From Chloroflexota bacterium (GTDB lineage Bacteria > Chloroflexota > Anaerolineae > UBA4142): a stretch of 64,000 nt of DNA. Below, in pieces: positions 8,163 through 16,616 of the stretch. Position 1 is the stretch's first letter, and each line of letters opens with the position of its first letter. Below the pieces are notes generated by a model, which ran no database searches, was not told where the DNA came from, and worked only from the letters and a program-made list of their open reading frames with translations. The DNA is taken from the NCBI GenBank assembly GCA_023381515.1, contig JAMCQI010000081.1, positions 1 through 64,000 on the forward strand, in the 5' to 3' direction. The position numbers were made by a program, and so were the translations under genes.

Positions 8163-8909
8163 ATGTCCCGTCTAGACAATCAGATCGCGATCGTCACCGG
8201 CGCGGCTCAAGGTCTGGGCCGCGCTTTTTGTGAAAAGCTTGCCGCCGAGGGCGCACACGTCGTCGCCGCGGATCTGAATCTCGACGGCGCGAGCGCGACC
8301 GCCCATGCGATTGGCGGCGGCGCGATGGCGCTTCAGGTGGACGTCTCGCAGGAAGCGAGCACGGCGAGGATGGCGGAAGAAACGCTCGCGCGTTGGGGGC
8401 GCATCGACATTCTTGTGAACAATGCCGGCATTTACCAGGGGCTCACGCGCCGGTCGTTCGAAGAGCTACCGCCGGGGGAGTGGGACCGCGTCATGGCGGT
8501 CAATTTAAAAGGGCCCTGGCTGTGCGCCCGCGCCGTGGTCCCGGCGATGAAAAAGCAGCGTCGCGGCAAGATCATCAACATCTCGTCCGCGACGTTCTTT
8601 AGCGGTTCGCCGCTCATGGCGCATTACGTCGCTTCGAAAGCGGGCGTCATCGGCCTGACGCGCGCCATGGCGAAGGAAGCCGGCGAGTATGGCATCTGTG
8701 TCAATGCCGTCGCGCCGGGATTCACCCTGACGGAAGCGAGCCGCGCCCTGCGGCCCGATGCGGAAACCTACGCGATCGACCGGGGCGCGATCCGCCGGGC
8801 GGAACAGCCGGAAGACCTCGTGGGGCTGGTCGCCTTTCTCGCCTCATCCGAAAGCGATTTCATCACGGGCCAGACGATCGTCGTGGACGGAGGGCGCCAA
8901 CTCCATTAG
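8163..8909 (+). CDS. Short-chain dehydrogenase/reductase (SDR)
   Basis: The product has 248 residues from the ATG at 8163, which follows AAGGAG closely. It is a classical SDR: cofactor motif TGAAQGLG near residue 14, NNAGIY around residue 86, catalytic Ser region INISSA, and the active-site YVASK near residue 155, with Asn in the VNLKGPW segment. The C-terminus FITGQTIVVDGG is family-typical. Asp at the end of the second strand (VVAADLN) favours NAD(H). It probably oxidises a secondary alcohol or reduces a ketone in the same pathway as the upstream AOR and FAD enzymes. It ends the operon, converging on the gene at 8916. Confidence 0.93.
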   Translation: MSRLDNQIAIVTGAAQGLGRAFCEKLAAEGAHVVAADLNLDGASATAHAIGGGAMALQVDVSQEASTARMAEETLARWGRIDILVNNAGIYQGLTRRSFEELPPGEWDRVMAVNLKGPWLCARAVVPAMKKQRRGKIINISSATFFSGSPLMAHYVASKAGVIGLTRAMAKEAGEYGICVNAVAPGFTLTEASRALRPDAETYAIDRGAIRRAEQPEDLVGLVAFLASSESDFITGQTIVVDGGRQLH

Positions 8910-8915
8910 CCCCGC

Positions 8916-9998
8916 TCAGAAGAACATGGTCAATTGATAGTTCGCCGGAAAAGGCGACGTATTCACGACCCGGACATAGTACGTGCCGGAAACTCCAAAT
9001 CCGCCGAACCACGTCAGGTTCGTGGTCGGCGTTTTTGTGCAGATCGGCGGCGGCAGCGGCGTCAGGGTCGGCACGGGCGTCGACGTCGGCGTCGGGGTGT
9101 AGGTCGCCACATTGGTGGGGAACGGGGTCAGGGTTGGAAACTCTTGGGATTCGCAAGAGAAGAAATACTCCACCGTCCCCTGACCGACGGGATGGTCGAG
9201 CCACCAATTGTTCAGCTTTTCCGGCGGCCAGACCTGAAAAATCACGCCCGTTCCGACGGCTCCCACCAACCGGAGGCCCACTTGCGGGTGAAATGGATCG
9301 GAGATGACGGTATAATCGAATTTGTACCACTGGGCCGCGTTCCCCGGGAGGGTATGCACCAGTCCATCGATCGGCAGGGCGCGGTTGGGATCGTCGGGAG
9401 GAACGGGCAGCGTAACCAGCGGCGGCGTGCTCGGGGGCGGAGGCGCCAGCGGAGTGGCCAGTTGCGTCGCCGCGGCGCCCGGGGCAGGAGCCGGAACCGG
9501 GCTCACGCTCGAGCCCTGAACGGTCAGGACGAAATTCATCGGGGACGAATTGTTGTTGACGACGTGAACGTAATAAGTGCCCACCGATCCAAACGCGCCA
9601 ACCCATATCAGGTCCGCGGACTGACACTGGCCTCCTCCGACGAGCGCGCCGGTGGCGCAGTCGATGGATTGGACCATCCCTCGGCCGGTGGGTTTTTCCT
9701 GCCACCACTCCGAAATGATCTCGGGCGCCCACACTTCAAAGTCCGGACCACCCTTCGCGGCGCCGTTTATCATTCTCAAGGTGACGACCGTGCGGGGGGG
9801 ACCCACGAAGCCATAGTCGAACCGGAACCAAAAGTCCGAATTCGCGGCGATCGAATGGGTTTGGTTGTCGATGTAGGGAGCGTGAAAGGGGTCATTCCGC
9901 GAGGGGGTCAGGCCGAGGATCGTAAAGAGCGTCACAGCCAGGAACGCGGCGACGAACAGGCGGGTGCCGGAGCGCGGCAAGCGACGATGAATGAACAT
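8916..9998 (-). CDS. Secreted protein with two homologous beta-domains and Pro/Thr linkers
   Basis: This 360-residue protein has a signal peptide or N-terminal anchor (charged RRLPRSGTR then FVAAFLAVTLFTILGL). Two similar domains follow, around residues 40-165 and 205-360. Shared landmarks are the pairs NSDFWFRFDYGFV and NAAQWYKFDYTVI, EVWAPE and QVWPPE, and GTYYVHVVN and GTYYVRVVN. They are joined by proline-rich linkers, and a TPTPTSTPVPT stretch interrupts the second. The fold resembles prepeptidase C-terminal-like beta domains, but no family is certain. GAGGTGGA precedes the ATG at 9998. The gene is monocistronic and convergent with the SDR gene. Confidence 0.7.
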   Translation of the reverse strand: MFIHRRLPRSGTRLFVAAFLAVTLFTILGLTPSRNDPFHAPYIDNQTHSIAANSDFWFRFDYGFVGPPRTVVTLRMINGAAKGGPDFEVWAPEIISEWWQEKPTGRGMVQSIDCATGALVGGGQCQSADLIWVGAFGSVGTYYVHVVNNNSSPMNFVLTVQGSSVSPVPAPAPGAAATQLATPLAPPPPSTPPLVTLPVPPDDPNRALPIDGLVHTLPGNAAQWYKFDYTVISDPFHPQVGLRLVGAVGTGVIFQVWPPEKLNNWWLDHPVGQGTVEYFFSCESQEFPTLTPFPTNVATYTPTPTSTPVPTLTPLPPPICTKTPTTNLTWFGGFGVSGTYYVRVVNTSPFPANYQLTMFF

Positions 9999-10163
9999 GG
10001 CTCCACCTCAAGATGTCACAAGCCCCCGGCAAGCTTGGGACGTGCCGGGAGCATTCATCACAATAGGCATCAATCGTAGTTCTTGTCTTCATTGTATGCC
10101 TAGTATGTTCGAGTGTCAAGGGTAGGAGCAAAAGCGGAGGTAAGCCACCGGCGCAATTCCCGG

Positions 10164-10388
10164 TCAGCTGAACTCGTATGCTGGAACCTTGATGAGGCGG
10201 CTCGGTCGTTTCCGCTCCCAGACCATCTTCCGAAGGCGCTCAACTGTTTCCGGTGCAAACAACTGCTCGCCCGTTTCAGTGTTCACGCGCGCCGGAACAT
10301 TTTCAATGATGACGAGCTTGCCTTCCACCTCAAGGGTGTAGGTCACTTTGCGGTCTACCAACTTTTCGTTCCATGCGTCAGGAGTCAT
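10164..10388 (-). CDS. YgiT/MqsA-like small protein lacking zinc-finger cysteines
   Basis: This 74-residue protein resembles the segment of YgiT-type (MqsA N-terminal) proteins around the zinc finger: KVTYTLEVEGKLVIIENVPA then RVNTETGEQLFAPETVERL. In the usual family the VCxxCGE and an N-terminal CxxC bind zinc; here the corresponding positions are VNTETGE and no cysteine is present at all. Related proteins act as antitoxins or are of unknown function. It is the last of three minus-strand small genes (10886 to 10164) that resemble a toxin-antitoxin locus. A toxin-binding role is inference. Confidence 0.6.
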   Translation of the reverse strand: MTPDAWNEKLVDRKVTYTLEVEGKLVIIENVPARVNTETGEQLFAPETVERLRKMVWERKRPSRLIKVPAYEFS

Positions 10389-10404
10389 CTGAGGGTCTCC
10401 TCTA

Positions 10405-10617
10405 TCAGGCCGGCCGCTCTCTGTTCTTTTTGATCTCGTTCACAATCTCGTCCAGCGTCAGGCGGCCAAACAGTTGTTCACGTTCCTCGGTATAGTCTCT
10501 GTAGCCTACTGAGAATTGGTTAATGAAACGGACGGTGTTCACAACGCCAATTTCCTTGCACAAGACGCTGATGGCTTGCGCCGTAATCTCAGCGAAAGGT
10601 CTCGTCTCTGTGATCAT
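10405..10617 (-). CDS. Small conserved-type protein (GVVNTVRFINQF family), function unknown
   Basis: The product is 70 residues, with a helix-rich N-terminal half and the core EIGVVNTVRFINQFSVGY followed by DYTEERE and a charged C-terminal helix (LDEIVNEIKKNRE). A protein with the same core pattern (LGVAGTIRFLQLFEVG) begins at 61074, so a small family is present twice in the window. Its start overlaps the stop of the PIN-like gene by four bases, so the two are probably translationally coupled. An antitoxin-like or accessory role is suggested by context only. Confidence 0.65.
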   Translation of the reverse strand: MITETRPFAEITAQAISVLCKEIGVVNTVRFINQFSVGYRDYTEEREQLFGRLTLDEIVNEIKKNRERPA

Positions 10618-10886
10618 TTGTCAATCTCCTCCGCTAGTTCGACAGGCGTTACTATCTTGACCTGGAGACCTTGAATCACCCGCAAGCGCCGCAGGAGCCT
10701 ATCGCCACACGTGCAGAAGCAATCTGCTTGAGCTTGCTCCGCCAGGGCAAGATGGAGCGCATTCAAGGGTCCGATTTCGCGAGCCTTGACCTCAACAGCA
10801 TCCTGCAAATCGTTCAGAGCCATGTGTGCTGCTTGGACGACATTGACTCTAGATGAAAAATGCTTCATAATGAAAGCACACAACAC
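10614..10886 (-). pseudogene. PIN-domain protein fragment (C-terminal half)
   Basis: The 90-residue frame carries the C-terminal half of a PIN domain: the pattern GPLNALHLALAEQAQADCF, then CGDRLLRR with the last acidic residue, then VTPVELAEE. The N-terminal half of a VapC-type nuclease, with its first catalytic Asp in a short beta-strand, is missing; residues 1-35 (MLCAFIMKHF start) are not PIN-like in any obvious way. It is most simply a truncated toxin gene next to its former partners. It diverges from the STAND-LuxR gene and its first codons lie close to that gene's start. Confidence 0.6.
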
Positions 10887-10905
10887 GGCGAAAGGTAATC
10901 CGCGG

Positions 10906-13488
10906 ATGCATCACCCGGTCGACCTCGCGGATCGCTCCCAGGCTCTCTCGCTCCCCCCTCTGCCGGTCCAATTGACCTCCTTCGTCGGGCGTGCTCGCGA
11001 GCTCGCGGATGTGAGGCAATTGCTCACATCGTCGCGCCTCGTCACCCTTACCGGCGCCGGCGGCTGCGGCAAGACGCGCCTCGCCCTCCGCGTGGCCTCT
11101 GATCTCTGGGGCCCGTACGCCGGCTGCGTAGGCTGGGTCCAATTGGCGCCGCTCGCCGACCGGTCGCTTGTTCCTCAAGCGGTGGCCAAGGCCTTGAACG
11201 CCTTCGTGCCGCCCGGTTTCTCCGTCCTCGACGCGGTTCTCAGCCTGCTCCACGACCGGCGCCTCTTGCTCGTCCTGGATAACTGCGAGCACCTGGCGGC
11301 CGCCTGCGCCGAATTTGCCCAAGCGGTCTTGGGTGATGCACCGGGGGTTACCATTCTCGCCACCAGCCGCGAGCCGCTTGGCCTCAGCGGTGAGCTGCTC
11401 TACCCCGTAACGCCTCTTTCGCTCCCGCCTCCGTCTGTCGGGACCGATCTCCTCCGGTTCGATGCGATTCGTCTGTTTGTCGAACGTGCGCGCGGCGTGC
11501 GGCCCGATTTTACCTTGACGTCAGCCAACGGCAAGACCATCGCGGAGATTTGTCGCCGCCTCGACGGGCTGCCCCTCGCCATCGAACTGGCGAGCGCACG
11601 CATCAACGCGCTCACCCTCGATCAAGTTGTGGCGCGGCTCGACGACCGGTTCGCCCTGCTCAGTTCCACGGCCCATGGTATCCCCTCCCATCATCGTACT
11701 CTCGGCGCCGCCGTCGACTGGAGCTACGACTCACTCTCGACCCAGGAGCAGACCCTGCTGCGCCGGTTGTCGGTGTTCGCCGGCGGCTGCACGCTCGCGG
11801 CCGTCGAGCGCGTGTGCGCCGACGAGGACCTCCCCAGCGAGCGTGTTGTTGATGTGCTCTCGTCGCTGATCTCCAAGTCGCTGGTCGCTGCCCAAACGCT
11901 AAAGCCGGGTGAGGCGCGCTATCACATGCTCGAAACGATTCGACAGTATGCAGGCCACAAATCGAATGCCTCGGGCGAAACCGAGAGACTGCGCGATCGC
12001 CACCTGGAGCACTATCTGGAGTTGGCCGAAAAAGCACAGCCCAAACTGAACAGCGCGGAGCAACTGCCTTGGTTCGAGCAGGTCGAGAGCGAGATCGATA
12101 ACATCCGCCTGGCGCTCGAATGGTCGGCCACCCAATCCCGCTTCGAGGAGGGTCTCCGCATCATCGACGCGCTGAACTTTTTCTGGTACACGCGCGGCTA
12201 CTGGAGGGAAACGTATGCCCGTTTAGTTGAGTTTTTGAAAAGCGCAAGTGCGCGGCCGCCGTCTCTCACGCAGGGCAAGGCGCTGAGCACCGCAGGGCAG
12301 CTCGCGGTCCAGTTGGGTCATTTTGAGGACTCGTTCGCCTATTACCAGGAGAGCATCAAGATTCTGAGAGAGGTCGGCGAGAAAGGGAAGACGCTACTCG
12401 AATCGGCGCTGTCCTCATACGCTCTCGGAGTCGTATTCTACGATCCGGTCGCGGGCCGCCGCTATGCGGAAGAAGCCGCGCAATTGTGCCGCACTTCGGG
12501 TAACCGGTACTGCCTGGGGATCGCGCTCACCGTGCTCGCGATGGCGGCAGAATATTCCGGCGATTTTGATTTCGCGCGCCAGTGCTACGAGCAAGCCGCG
12601 CGGGAAAAGCTGGAGATCGGAGACAGGAGCAGTTACGCACGCGTACTTTCCGTTTACGGAAGAGCCTGTGCGTACCACGGGGATGTCGAAAAGGCAGCCG
12701 CTCTTCTCGACGAGGCGATGGCTATTTCGGTCGAACTCGGAGACCGTTGGAATCAGAGCGTGGCCAGGATGGGTCTGGGCATCGTCGCGCGGGTCAACGG
12801 CCGGCATGAGCAGGCCGAGTCATTGCTCACCCAGACTCTCCTCGAGCTCCATGACCTGGGTGAAAAGAGAATCGCGGCACCGACCTTGGTGCAACTCGCT
12901 CTGGCCAAGCTCGCGCAAGGCAACTACGCCGGGGCTGCCCAGCATTTGTGCGACTCCCTCTCGGCAGCGGGCACGGCGCATACCCGCATATTCGTCCCCT
13001 GGGCGCTCGAGCTCTCCGCCTTTCTGCTAACGACCTTGGGAAAGCCGGTCCCTGCCGCTCGTCTGTTGGGCGCGGCTCAAGCGCTGCGCGGGGAATTGAG
13101 GATGCCGAATTGGCCGGTAAACCGGGCAGAGTACGAGTCCTATCTGGCTGCCGTGCATTCGCAGCTTGACGCGGCTTCTTTCCACACCGCTTCGGAAGAA
13201 GGATGCGCGATGACGACCGATCAGGCGATGGCCGAAGCAGAGCAAGAGCTCTCCCTCCATGCCGCAGCGCCTCCGCCTGTCGAGCCGCGTGATCCCAACG
13301 CACTCACCCCGCGGGAAGTGGAGGTGCTGCGCCTGGTCGCCGCGGGGTTGAGCAACGAAGAGGTCGCGGCCAAGCTCGTGATCAGCCGGCGCACAGTGAG
13401 CACGCATCTCTCGGCCATCTACGGAAAGCTGGGGGTGACCTCGCGCACGGCGGCCGCCCGCGCCGCGCTCGATCGCAATCTCATGTAA
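10906..13488 (+). CDS. STAND-type LuxR-family transcriptional regulator (NB-ARC, TPR-like, HTH)
   Basis: From ATG 10906 the protein has 860 residues. Order of domains: a short leader with FVGRARELADV; an NB-ARC-type ATPase with Walker A (TGAGGCGKTRLAL), Walker B (RRLLLVLDNCEH), an ATSREPLGL sensor and the LDGLPLAIELA GxP motif; a long helical region of TPR-like repeats (about residues 370-760); and a C-terminal LuxR helix-turn-helix (LTPREVEVLRLVAAGLSNEE). Such proteins are ATP-dependent signal-activated transcription factors. An upstream ATG at 10870 is possible; AAGG at 10892-10895 supports 10906. A hairpin terminator follows at 13512. No target is evident. Confidence 0.9.
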   Translation: MHHPVDLADRSQALSLPPLPVQLTSFVGRARELADVRQLLTSSRLVTLTGAGGCGKTRLALRVASDLWGPYAGCVGWVQLAPLADRSLVPQAVAKALNAFVPPGFSVLDAVLSLLHDRRLLLVLDNCEHLAAACAEFAQAVLGDAPGVTILATSREPLGLSGELLYPVTPLSLPPPSVGTDLLRFDAIRLFVERARGVRPDFTLTSANGKTIAEICRRLDGLPLAIELASARINALTLDQVVARLDDRFALLSSTAHGIPSHHRTLGAAVDWSYDSLSTQEQTLLRRLSVFAGGCTLAAVERVCADEDLPSERVVDVLSSLISKSLVAAQTLKPGEARYHMLETIRQYAGHKSNASGETERLRDRHLEHYLELAEKAQPKLNSAEQLPWFEQVESEIDNIRLALEWSATQSRFEEGLRIIDALNFFWYTRGYWRETYARLVEFLKSASARPPSLTQGKALSTAGQLAVQLGHFEDSFAYYQESIKILREVGEKGKTLLESALSSYALGVVFYDPVAGRRYAEEAAQLCRTSGNRYCLGIALTVLAMAAEYSGDFDFARQCYEQAAREKLEIGDRSSYARVLSVYGRACAYHGDVEKAAALLDEAMAISVELGDRWNQSVARMGLGIVARVNGRHEQAESLLTQTLLELHDLGEKRIAAPTLVQLALAKLAQGNYAGAAQHLCDSLSAAGTAHTRIFVPWALELSAFLLTTLGKPVPAARLLGAAQALRGELRMPNWPVNRAEYESYLAAVHSQLDAASFHTASEEGCAMTTDQAMAEAEQELSLHAAAPPPVEPRDPNALTPREVEVLRLVAAGLSNEEVAAKLVISRRTVSTHLSAIYGKLGVTSRTAAARAALDRNLM

Positions 13489-13511
13489 CGCCTCTGTCCC
13501 CTCCACTTGTG

Positions 13512-13540
13512 CCCGCTGCCCAGTGTGAGCAGCGGGTTTT
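13512..13540 (+). terminator. Rho-independent terminator after the LuxR gene
   Basis: The stem cccgctg/cagcggg encloses an 11-base loop and is followed by tttt, 23 bases after the regulator's stop codon. Confidence 0.8.
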
Positions 13541-13732
13541 GTATTTCCCGGATATGTAAGTTCGGTCTCTCCTGAATACGTAACGGGAATACGTCATTAT
13601 CCGGATGTGCTGCTCTCCAAACGCTGGTATAGTGATGCCGAGAACCGATTCGAACCGTTGGCGAGAGAAAGGAGGCAGCGCACATCCACGTGCGACTACC
13701 TGACCGGCAGGATTTGGTAAAGGAGGTGACCA

Positions 13733-14059
13733 GTGGTTCTTCACGTGATCAAGTGGGATGTCCACCCGGACAAGACAGAGGCCTTTCAAAAGTGGTCAGA
13801 AGGAGCGATCAGGCGCAAACTGGCAGTACCGGGGATCGTCGAGTTTCGGGCATATCGGGGAGTGGCCGGCGCGCCGCAGGTGGTGGTAACCCACGAATTC
13901 GCCGACATGGCAGCCTGGGCGGCCTGGAATTTCAGCGATGAGGTGCAGAAAATACAGGCCGAGTTGCGCACGTTCACGGTCAATGTGACGAGCGAACTCT
14001 GGGGCCCGTTGCCCAGCGTGCCCGCCCCCATGCGGCCGGGGAAGCAGGTGCGGGAGTAG
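13733..14059 (+). CDS. Dimeric alpha-beta barrel (ABM-like) protein
   Basis: The GTG start at 13733 is preceded by a strong AAGGAGGTGA at 13719-13728. The 108-residue product opens with VLHVIKWDVHPDKTEAFQKW and has a second half VVVTHEFADMAAWAAW, typical of small ABM/YCII/Dabb-like ferredoxin-fold proteins. Such domains often act as monooxygenases or protective subunits; no catalytic residue can be assigned. Upstream DNA has two gaatacgt direct repeats at 13573-13580 and 13587-13594 and a TATAGT hexamer near 13629 that could be a -10 box. A hairpin terminator follows at 14168. Confidence 0.7.
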   Translation: MVLHVIKWDVHPDKTEAFQKWSEGAIRRKLAVPGIVEFRAYRGVAGAPQVVVTHEFADMAAWAAWNFSDEVQKIQAELRTFTVNVTSELWGPLPSVPAPMRPGKQVRE

Positions 14060-14167
14060 CCAAGGGCGGGGGGACGCTTCCAATCGCCGCCAGGGAGACC
14101 TGTTGCCGCTCCTGAAGCGCGGTGCGGGTCCGCCCCCGAGTGAACGATCGCTGGCGTGAGCAAGCTC

Positions 14168-14202
14168 AAGCCGGGAGCAGAGGTATTCTCTCCCGGCTTT
14201 CG
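14168..14202 (+). terminator. Hairpin terminator
   Basis: The nine-base stem aagccggga/tcccggctt surrounds a 14-base loop and is followed by ttcg, about 110 bases after the ABM-like gene. T-tract is short. Confidence 0.6.
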
Positions 14203-14507
14203 CGCTCCACAATCGTAGTCGGGTAATGGTTATGAAGAGAGCCATGGCATTCTCAGCGGACATTCGTCCTTCATCCCCGCTGGAGGGCAGGGGGCGGGCG
14301 ATGAGGGCGGAAGGGGAAATCACAAAGCGGCCATCGCCCGCGACTGGCGGGGCGGCCACTTGACAGCGGAAAGTTGTGCGCGATACTAGGGAGCATCGTA
14401 TCCACACAGCGCCGGCCGCGCGATCCACGGACGAGGCGTTGGTGACAACCTGTTGTGTGCGTCACGCGGCAGGCCCATTGTTCTTTATCCCTGGAAGGAG
14501 AATGCAC
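14203..14507 (+). promoter_or_regulatory. mscL upstream region with a candidate sigma-70 promoter
   Basis: No gene is seen here. TTGACA at 14360-14365 and GATACT at 14382-14387 (16-base spacer) make a candidate promoter, which would give an mscL leader of about 110 bases. At 14266-14286 the sequence has cgtccttcatccccgctgg, a relative of dispersed repeat B at 23631 and 42894. An inverted gcgggcgatg/catcgcccgc pair lies between about 14294 and 14341. Confidence 0.45.
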
Positions 14508-14918
14508 ATGAGCGGGTTTAGAAAGTTCTTGCTGCAGGGCAATGTCGTGGATCTCGCCATCGCCGTCGTGATCGGCGTCGCTTTCGGAGCGGTGGTCACC
14601 GCGCTGGTCAAGGACATTATCACGCCGATCATTGGAGCCTTTGGCGGGTTACCCGACTTTTCGGCGTGGAGCTTTGCGATCAACGGCTCCAAGTTTCTGA
14701 TCGGCGATTTTATTAATGCTCTGATCTCGTTCGTCGTGATCGCCGCCGTCGTGTACTTTCTCGTCGTCCTGCCGGTCCAGAGGCTCATGGAGCGCTACAA
14801 ACCGGCGCCGGCCGTGGCGCCCGAGACCGTGCGCGAGTGCCCCTACTGCTTGAGTAAGATTCCCAAGGCGGCCTCCCGGTGCGCCTTTTGCACGGCGGAG
14901 GTCAAGCCCGCTGCCTGA
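14508..14918 (+). CDS. mscL: Large-conductance mechanosensitive channel with C-terminal zinc ribbon
   Basis: MscL opens a non-selective pore in the inner membrane under osmotic downshock. The 136-residue product begins MSGFRKFLLQGNVVDLAIAV, the conserved N-terminal helix and first membrane segment, followed by the pore-lining FGAVVTALVKDIITPIIG and a second membrane segment FINALISFVVIAAVVYF. Unusually, the C-terminal helical bundle is followed by a zinc-ribbon-like tail with two pairs of cysteines, CPYC and CAFC. The ATG at 14508 is preferred over 14502 because GGAAGGAG ends at 14500. The gene stands alone between hairpins. Confidence 0.95.
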   Translation: MSGFRKFLLQGNVVDLAIAVVIGVAFGAVVTALVKDIITPIIGAFGGLPDFSAWSFAINGSKFLIGDFINALISFVVIAAVVYFLVVLPVQRLMERYKPAPAVAPETVRECPYCLSKIPKAASRCAFCTAEVKPAA

Positions 14919-14955
14919 CATCAAATCAAAGATTATCGTCTAGGGCTTGATAGCG

Positions 14956-14992
14956 GCGCGGCGTGCTGACGATATACGCAGCACAGCCGCGC
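14956..14992 (+). terminator. Hairpin after mscL
   Basis: A near-perfect inverted repeat, gcgcggcgtgctg against cagcacagccgcgc, lies 38 bases after the mscL stop. It lacks a clear T-tract, so it may be a transcript-end stabiliser rather than a full terminator. Confidence 0.5.
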
Positions 14993-15076
14993 TCTTCAAT
15001 CCTTCCCGTCTAGTCTGACGTCTCACCCGACCATAAACGACGAGCTGCTGCGTTGGAAAACGGGGACGCACGGAAT

Positions 15077-15541
15077 ATGGAAGCAGTGATCTTTATCGGC
15101 ATCCAGGCTACCGGGAAATCCACCTTCTACTGCCAGCGCTTTGTGGATACGCACGTCCGTCTCAATCTCGACATGCTGAGGACGCGGCACCGCGAGCAGA
15201 TCCTGCTCGACGCTTGCCTCGCGGCCAAGCAGTCGTTCGTGGTCGATAACACGAATGTCACTCGCGCCGCCCGCGCCCGCTATATCGCCCCGGCGCGAGC
15301 GGCCGGTTTCCGCGTCGCCGGCTATTACTTTCAATCGAGCTTGCGCGACGCCATGGCGCGCAATCGTCAACGCCGCGGGCGCAAGGCCATCCCCGAGCGG
15401 GGCATCGCCGCGACACAGGGACGGTTGGAGGTTCCCAGCCTTGACGAAGGCTTTGAGGCGCTCTACTCCGTCACCGTCAGCGGGCCGAACGAGTTTAGCG
15501 TGCGGGGGTGGAGAGATACACTTGGCCAGCCCGACAGGTGA
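15077..15541 (+). CDS. P-loop kinase (polynucleotide-kinase-like AAA_33 type)
   Basis: From ATG 15077 the product has 154 residues. It opens with a Walker A strand and loop, MEAVIFIGIQATGKST, then NLDMLRTR, and a VVDNTNVTRAAR motif characteristic of zeta-toxin/T4-polynucleotide-kinase-like small P-loop kinases. A basic RNRQRRGRKAIPERGI lid follows. The substrate may be a nucleic acid end or small molecule; not determinable. An in-frame TTG at 15053 is a less likely start. The gene is isolated. From 15542 to 15820 I see no gene. Confidence 0.8.
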   Translation: MEAVIFIGIQATGKSTFYCQRFVDTHVRLNLDMLRTRHREQILLDACLAAKQSFVVDNTNVTRAARARYIAPARAAGFRVAGYYFQSSLRDAMARNRQRRGRKAIPERGIAATQGRLEVPSLDEGFEALYSVTVSGPNEFSVRGWRDTLGQPDR

Positions 15542-15820
15542 GGCCACTCTCCTCGTCCATCTCGGGCTCCGTTAGCCAGGTCGAGCCACCGGCGCGGTCC
15601 TGGTCGTCGTAGCCTAGGCCCTTGTGGCCGTCGTACTATCGACGCCCCTCTGCCCCCTTCCTCTTTTCTCCACTGCCCTCAACTCCCGCCCCCCTCCTCC
15701 CCGCGTTCCGCGAGCGCGCCAGCACGCTTGCGTCCTCAAACCCGCCCTCGCTCATCGACGCCAGGAACGACCGCTCCGGCCCCGCGCCCGACGAGAACGA
15801 ATTTCGCCGAACAGCCGCGC

Positions 15821-16080
15821 CTATCCCCCAGAAATAGTCTTACCCAGCTCAACGCAATCTTTGATAAGCGTGGGGAGGTTCGGAGCGTTAAAGCTCATGC
15901 CCGGCGCCGGCCGCCGGTTCTTCTTCAGGTCTGGCGGCTCATGGCGATGGTGGGGAAAGGTAGGAGCAAGGCGGGGTCTTCAGGATACGGCTGGGGGTCG
16001 TACCATCGGATCTTTTCCGTTCCGCGGAAGAGGGTGTAACTGTAATCGACAACGTACTCGGCGCGGGTTGGAAAAGGCAT
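15821..16080 (-). pseudogene. Frameshifted DUF6516 (TumE-type toxin) remnant
   Basis: On the minus strand from ATG 16080 the reading gives MPFPTRAEY, then VVDYSYTLFRGTEKIRWYDP with QPYPEDPALLL. After a one-base shift it continues as FPHHRHEPPDLKKNRRPAPG, then FNAPNLPTLIKDC, to a TAG at 15823-15821. These are the hallmark segments of DUF6516 proteins (YDPQPHPxDP, HHxHxPPDxKxNRxPAPGxSF), which include the toxin TumE. The central part of the family, between the N-terminal FPTRAEY and the DYSY strand, appears deleted. With a frameshift and a deletion the gene is broken. Identification is from memory of the family consensus. Confidence 0.65.
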
Positions 16081-16597
16081 GTCTCACTTGGCGACCGGTA
16101 ATCGCAAAGCGGGTTCCCGAGTGTCAAGGTCGATCGGTGTCGATACGCTGCTGAACGGGAATCTGACGCTTTTTCTAGAGGCCTTGCAGCACCTGGTTCT
16201 GCCGGCCACAGTCCTTGCACTCGCGCAATGGGCTCTCTTCACGCGAGTGATGCGGTCTTCGCTGATTGCCGAACTCGACCAGGACTATGTCACCCTTGCC
16301 AGGGCCAAGGGCTTGCCTGAGCGAGCGGTGGTCGGCGGTCACGCAAGGCGCAATGCCATTCTACCGGTTATCTCCGTTGGGAGCACGGCGGTCTCCCTTT
16401 CAATCACCAACATTGCCTTAGTCGAGATCGTCTTTAACTTTAACGGGTTGGCGCGGTCTGCAACTCTCGCCATGCTACAGTTGGACACACCGGTGGCAGT
16501 CGGACTGACCATTTTCACCTGCCTGGTCACTGTGCTTTCAAGCCTCATCGGCGACATCCTCTACGGCTTGTTTGATCCGAGGGTCAGGGCCGCTTGA
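16079..16597 (+). pseudogene. Truncated DppB/OppB-type ABC transporter permease
   Basis: Only the C-terminal half of a peptide/nickel-type permease is present: from about residue 25 (NGNLTLFLEALQHLVLPATV) through the EAA-loop region (LARAKGLPERAVVGGHARRN) to the end LYGLFDPRVRAA. Family members are about 310-340 residues and begin with a transmembrane segment and a large periplasmic loop; those are missing, and the apparent ATG at 16079 sits on the junction with the DUF6516 remnant. It is followed by a full-length DppC-type partner. No solute-binding protein or ATPase gene remains nearby. Confidence 0.75.
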
Positions 16598-16616
16598 CGA
16601 GACAAAAGGGAGGTCG

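Noticed and set aside
15624..16154. Plus-strand open frame of about 176 codons between the kinase and permease genes
   Set aside because: Its translation is low-complexity Arg/Pro-rich, and the minus strand here encodes recognisable DUF6516 segments.
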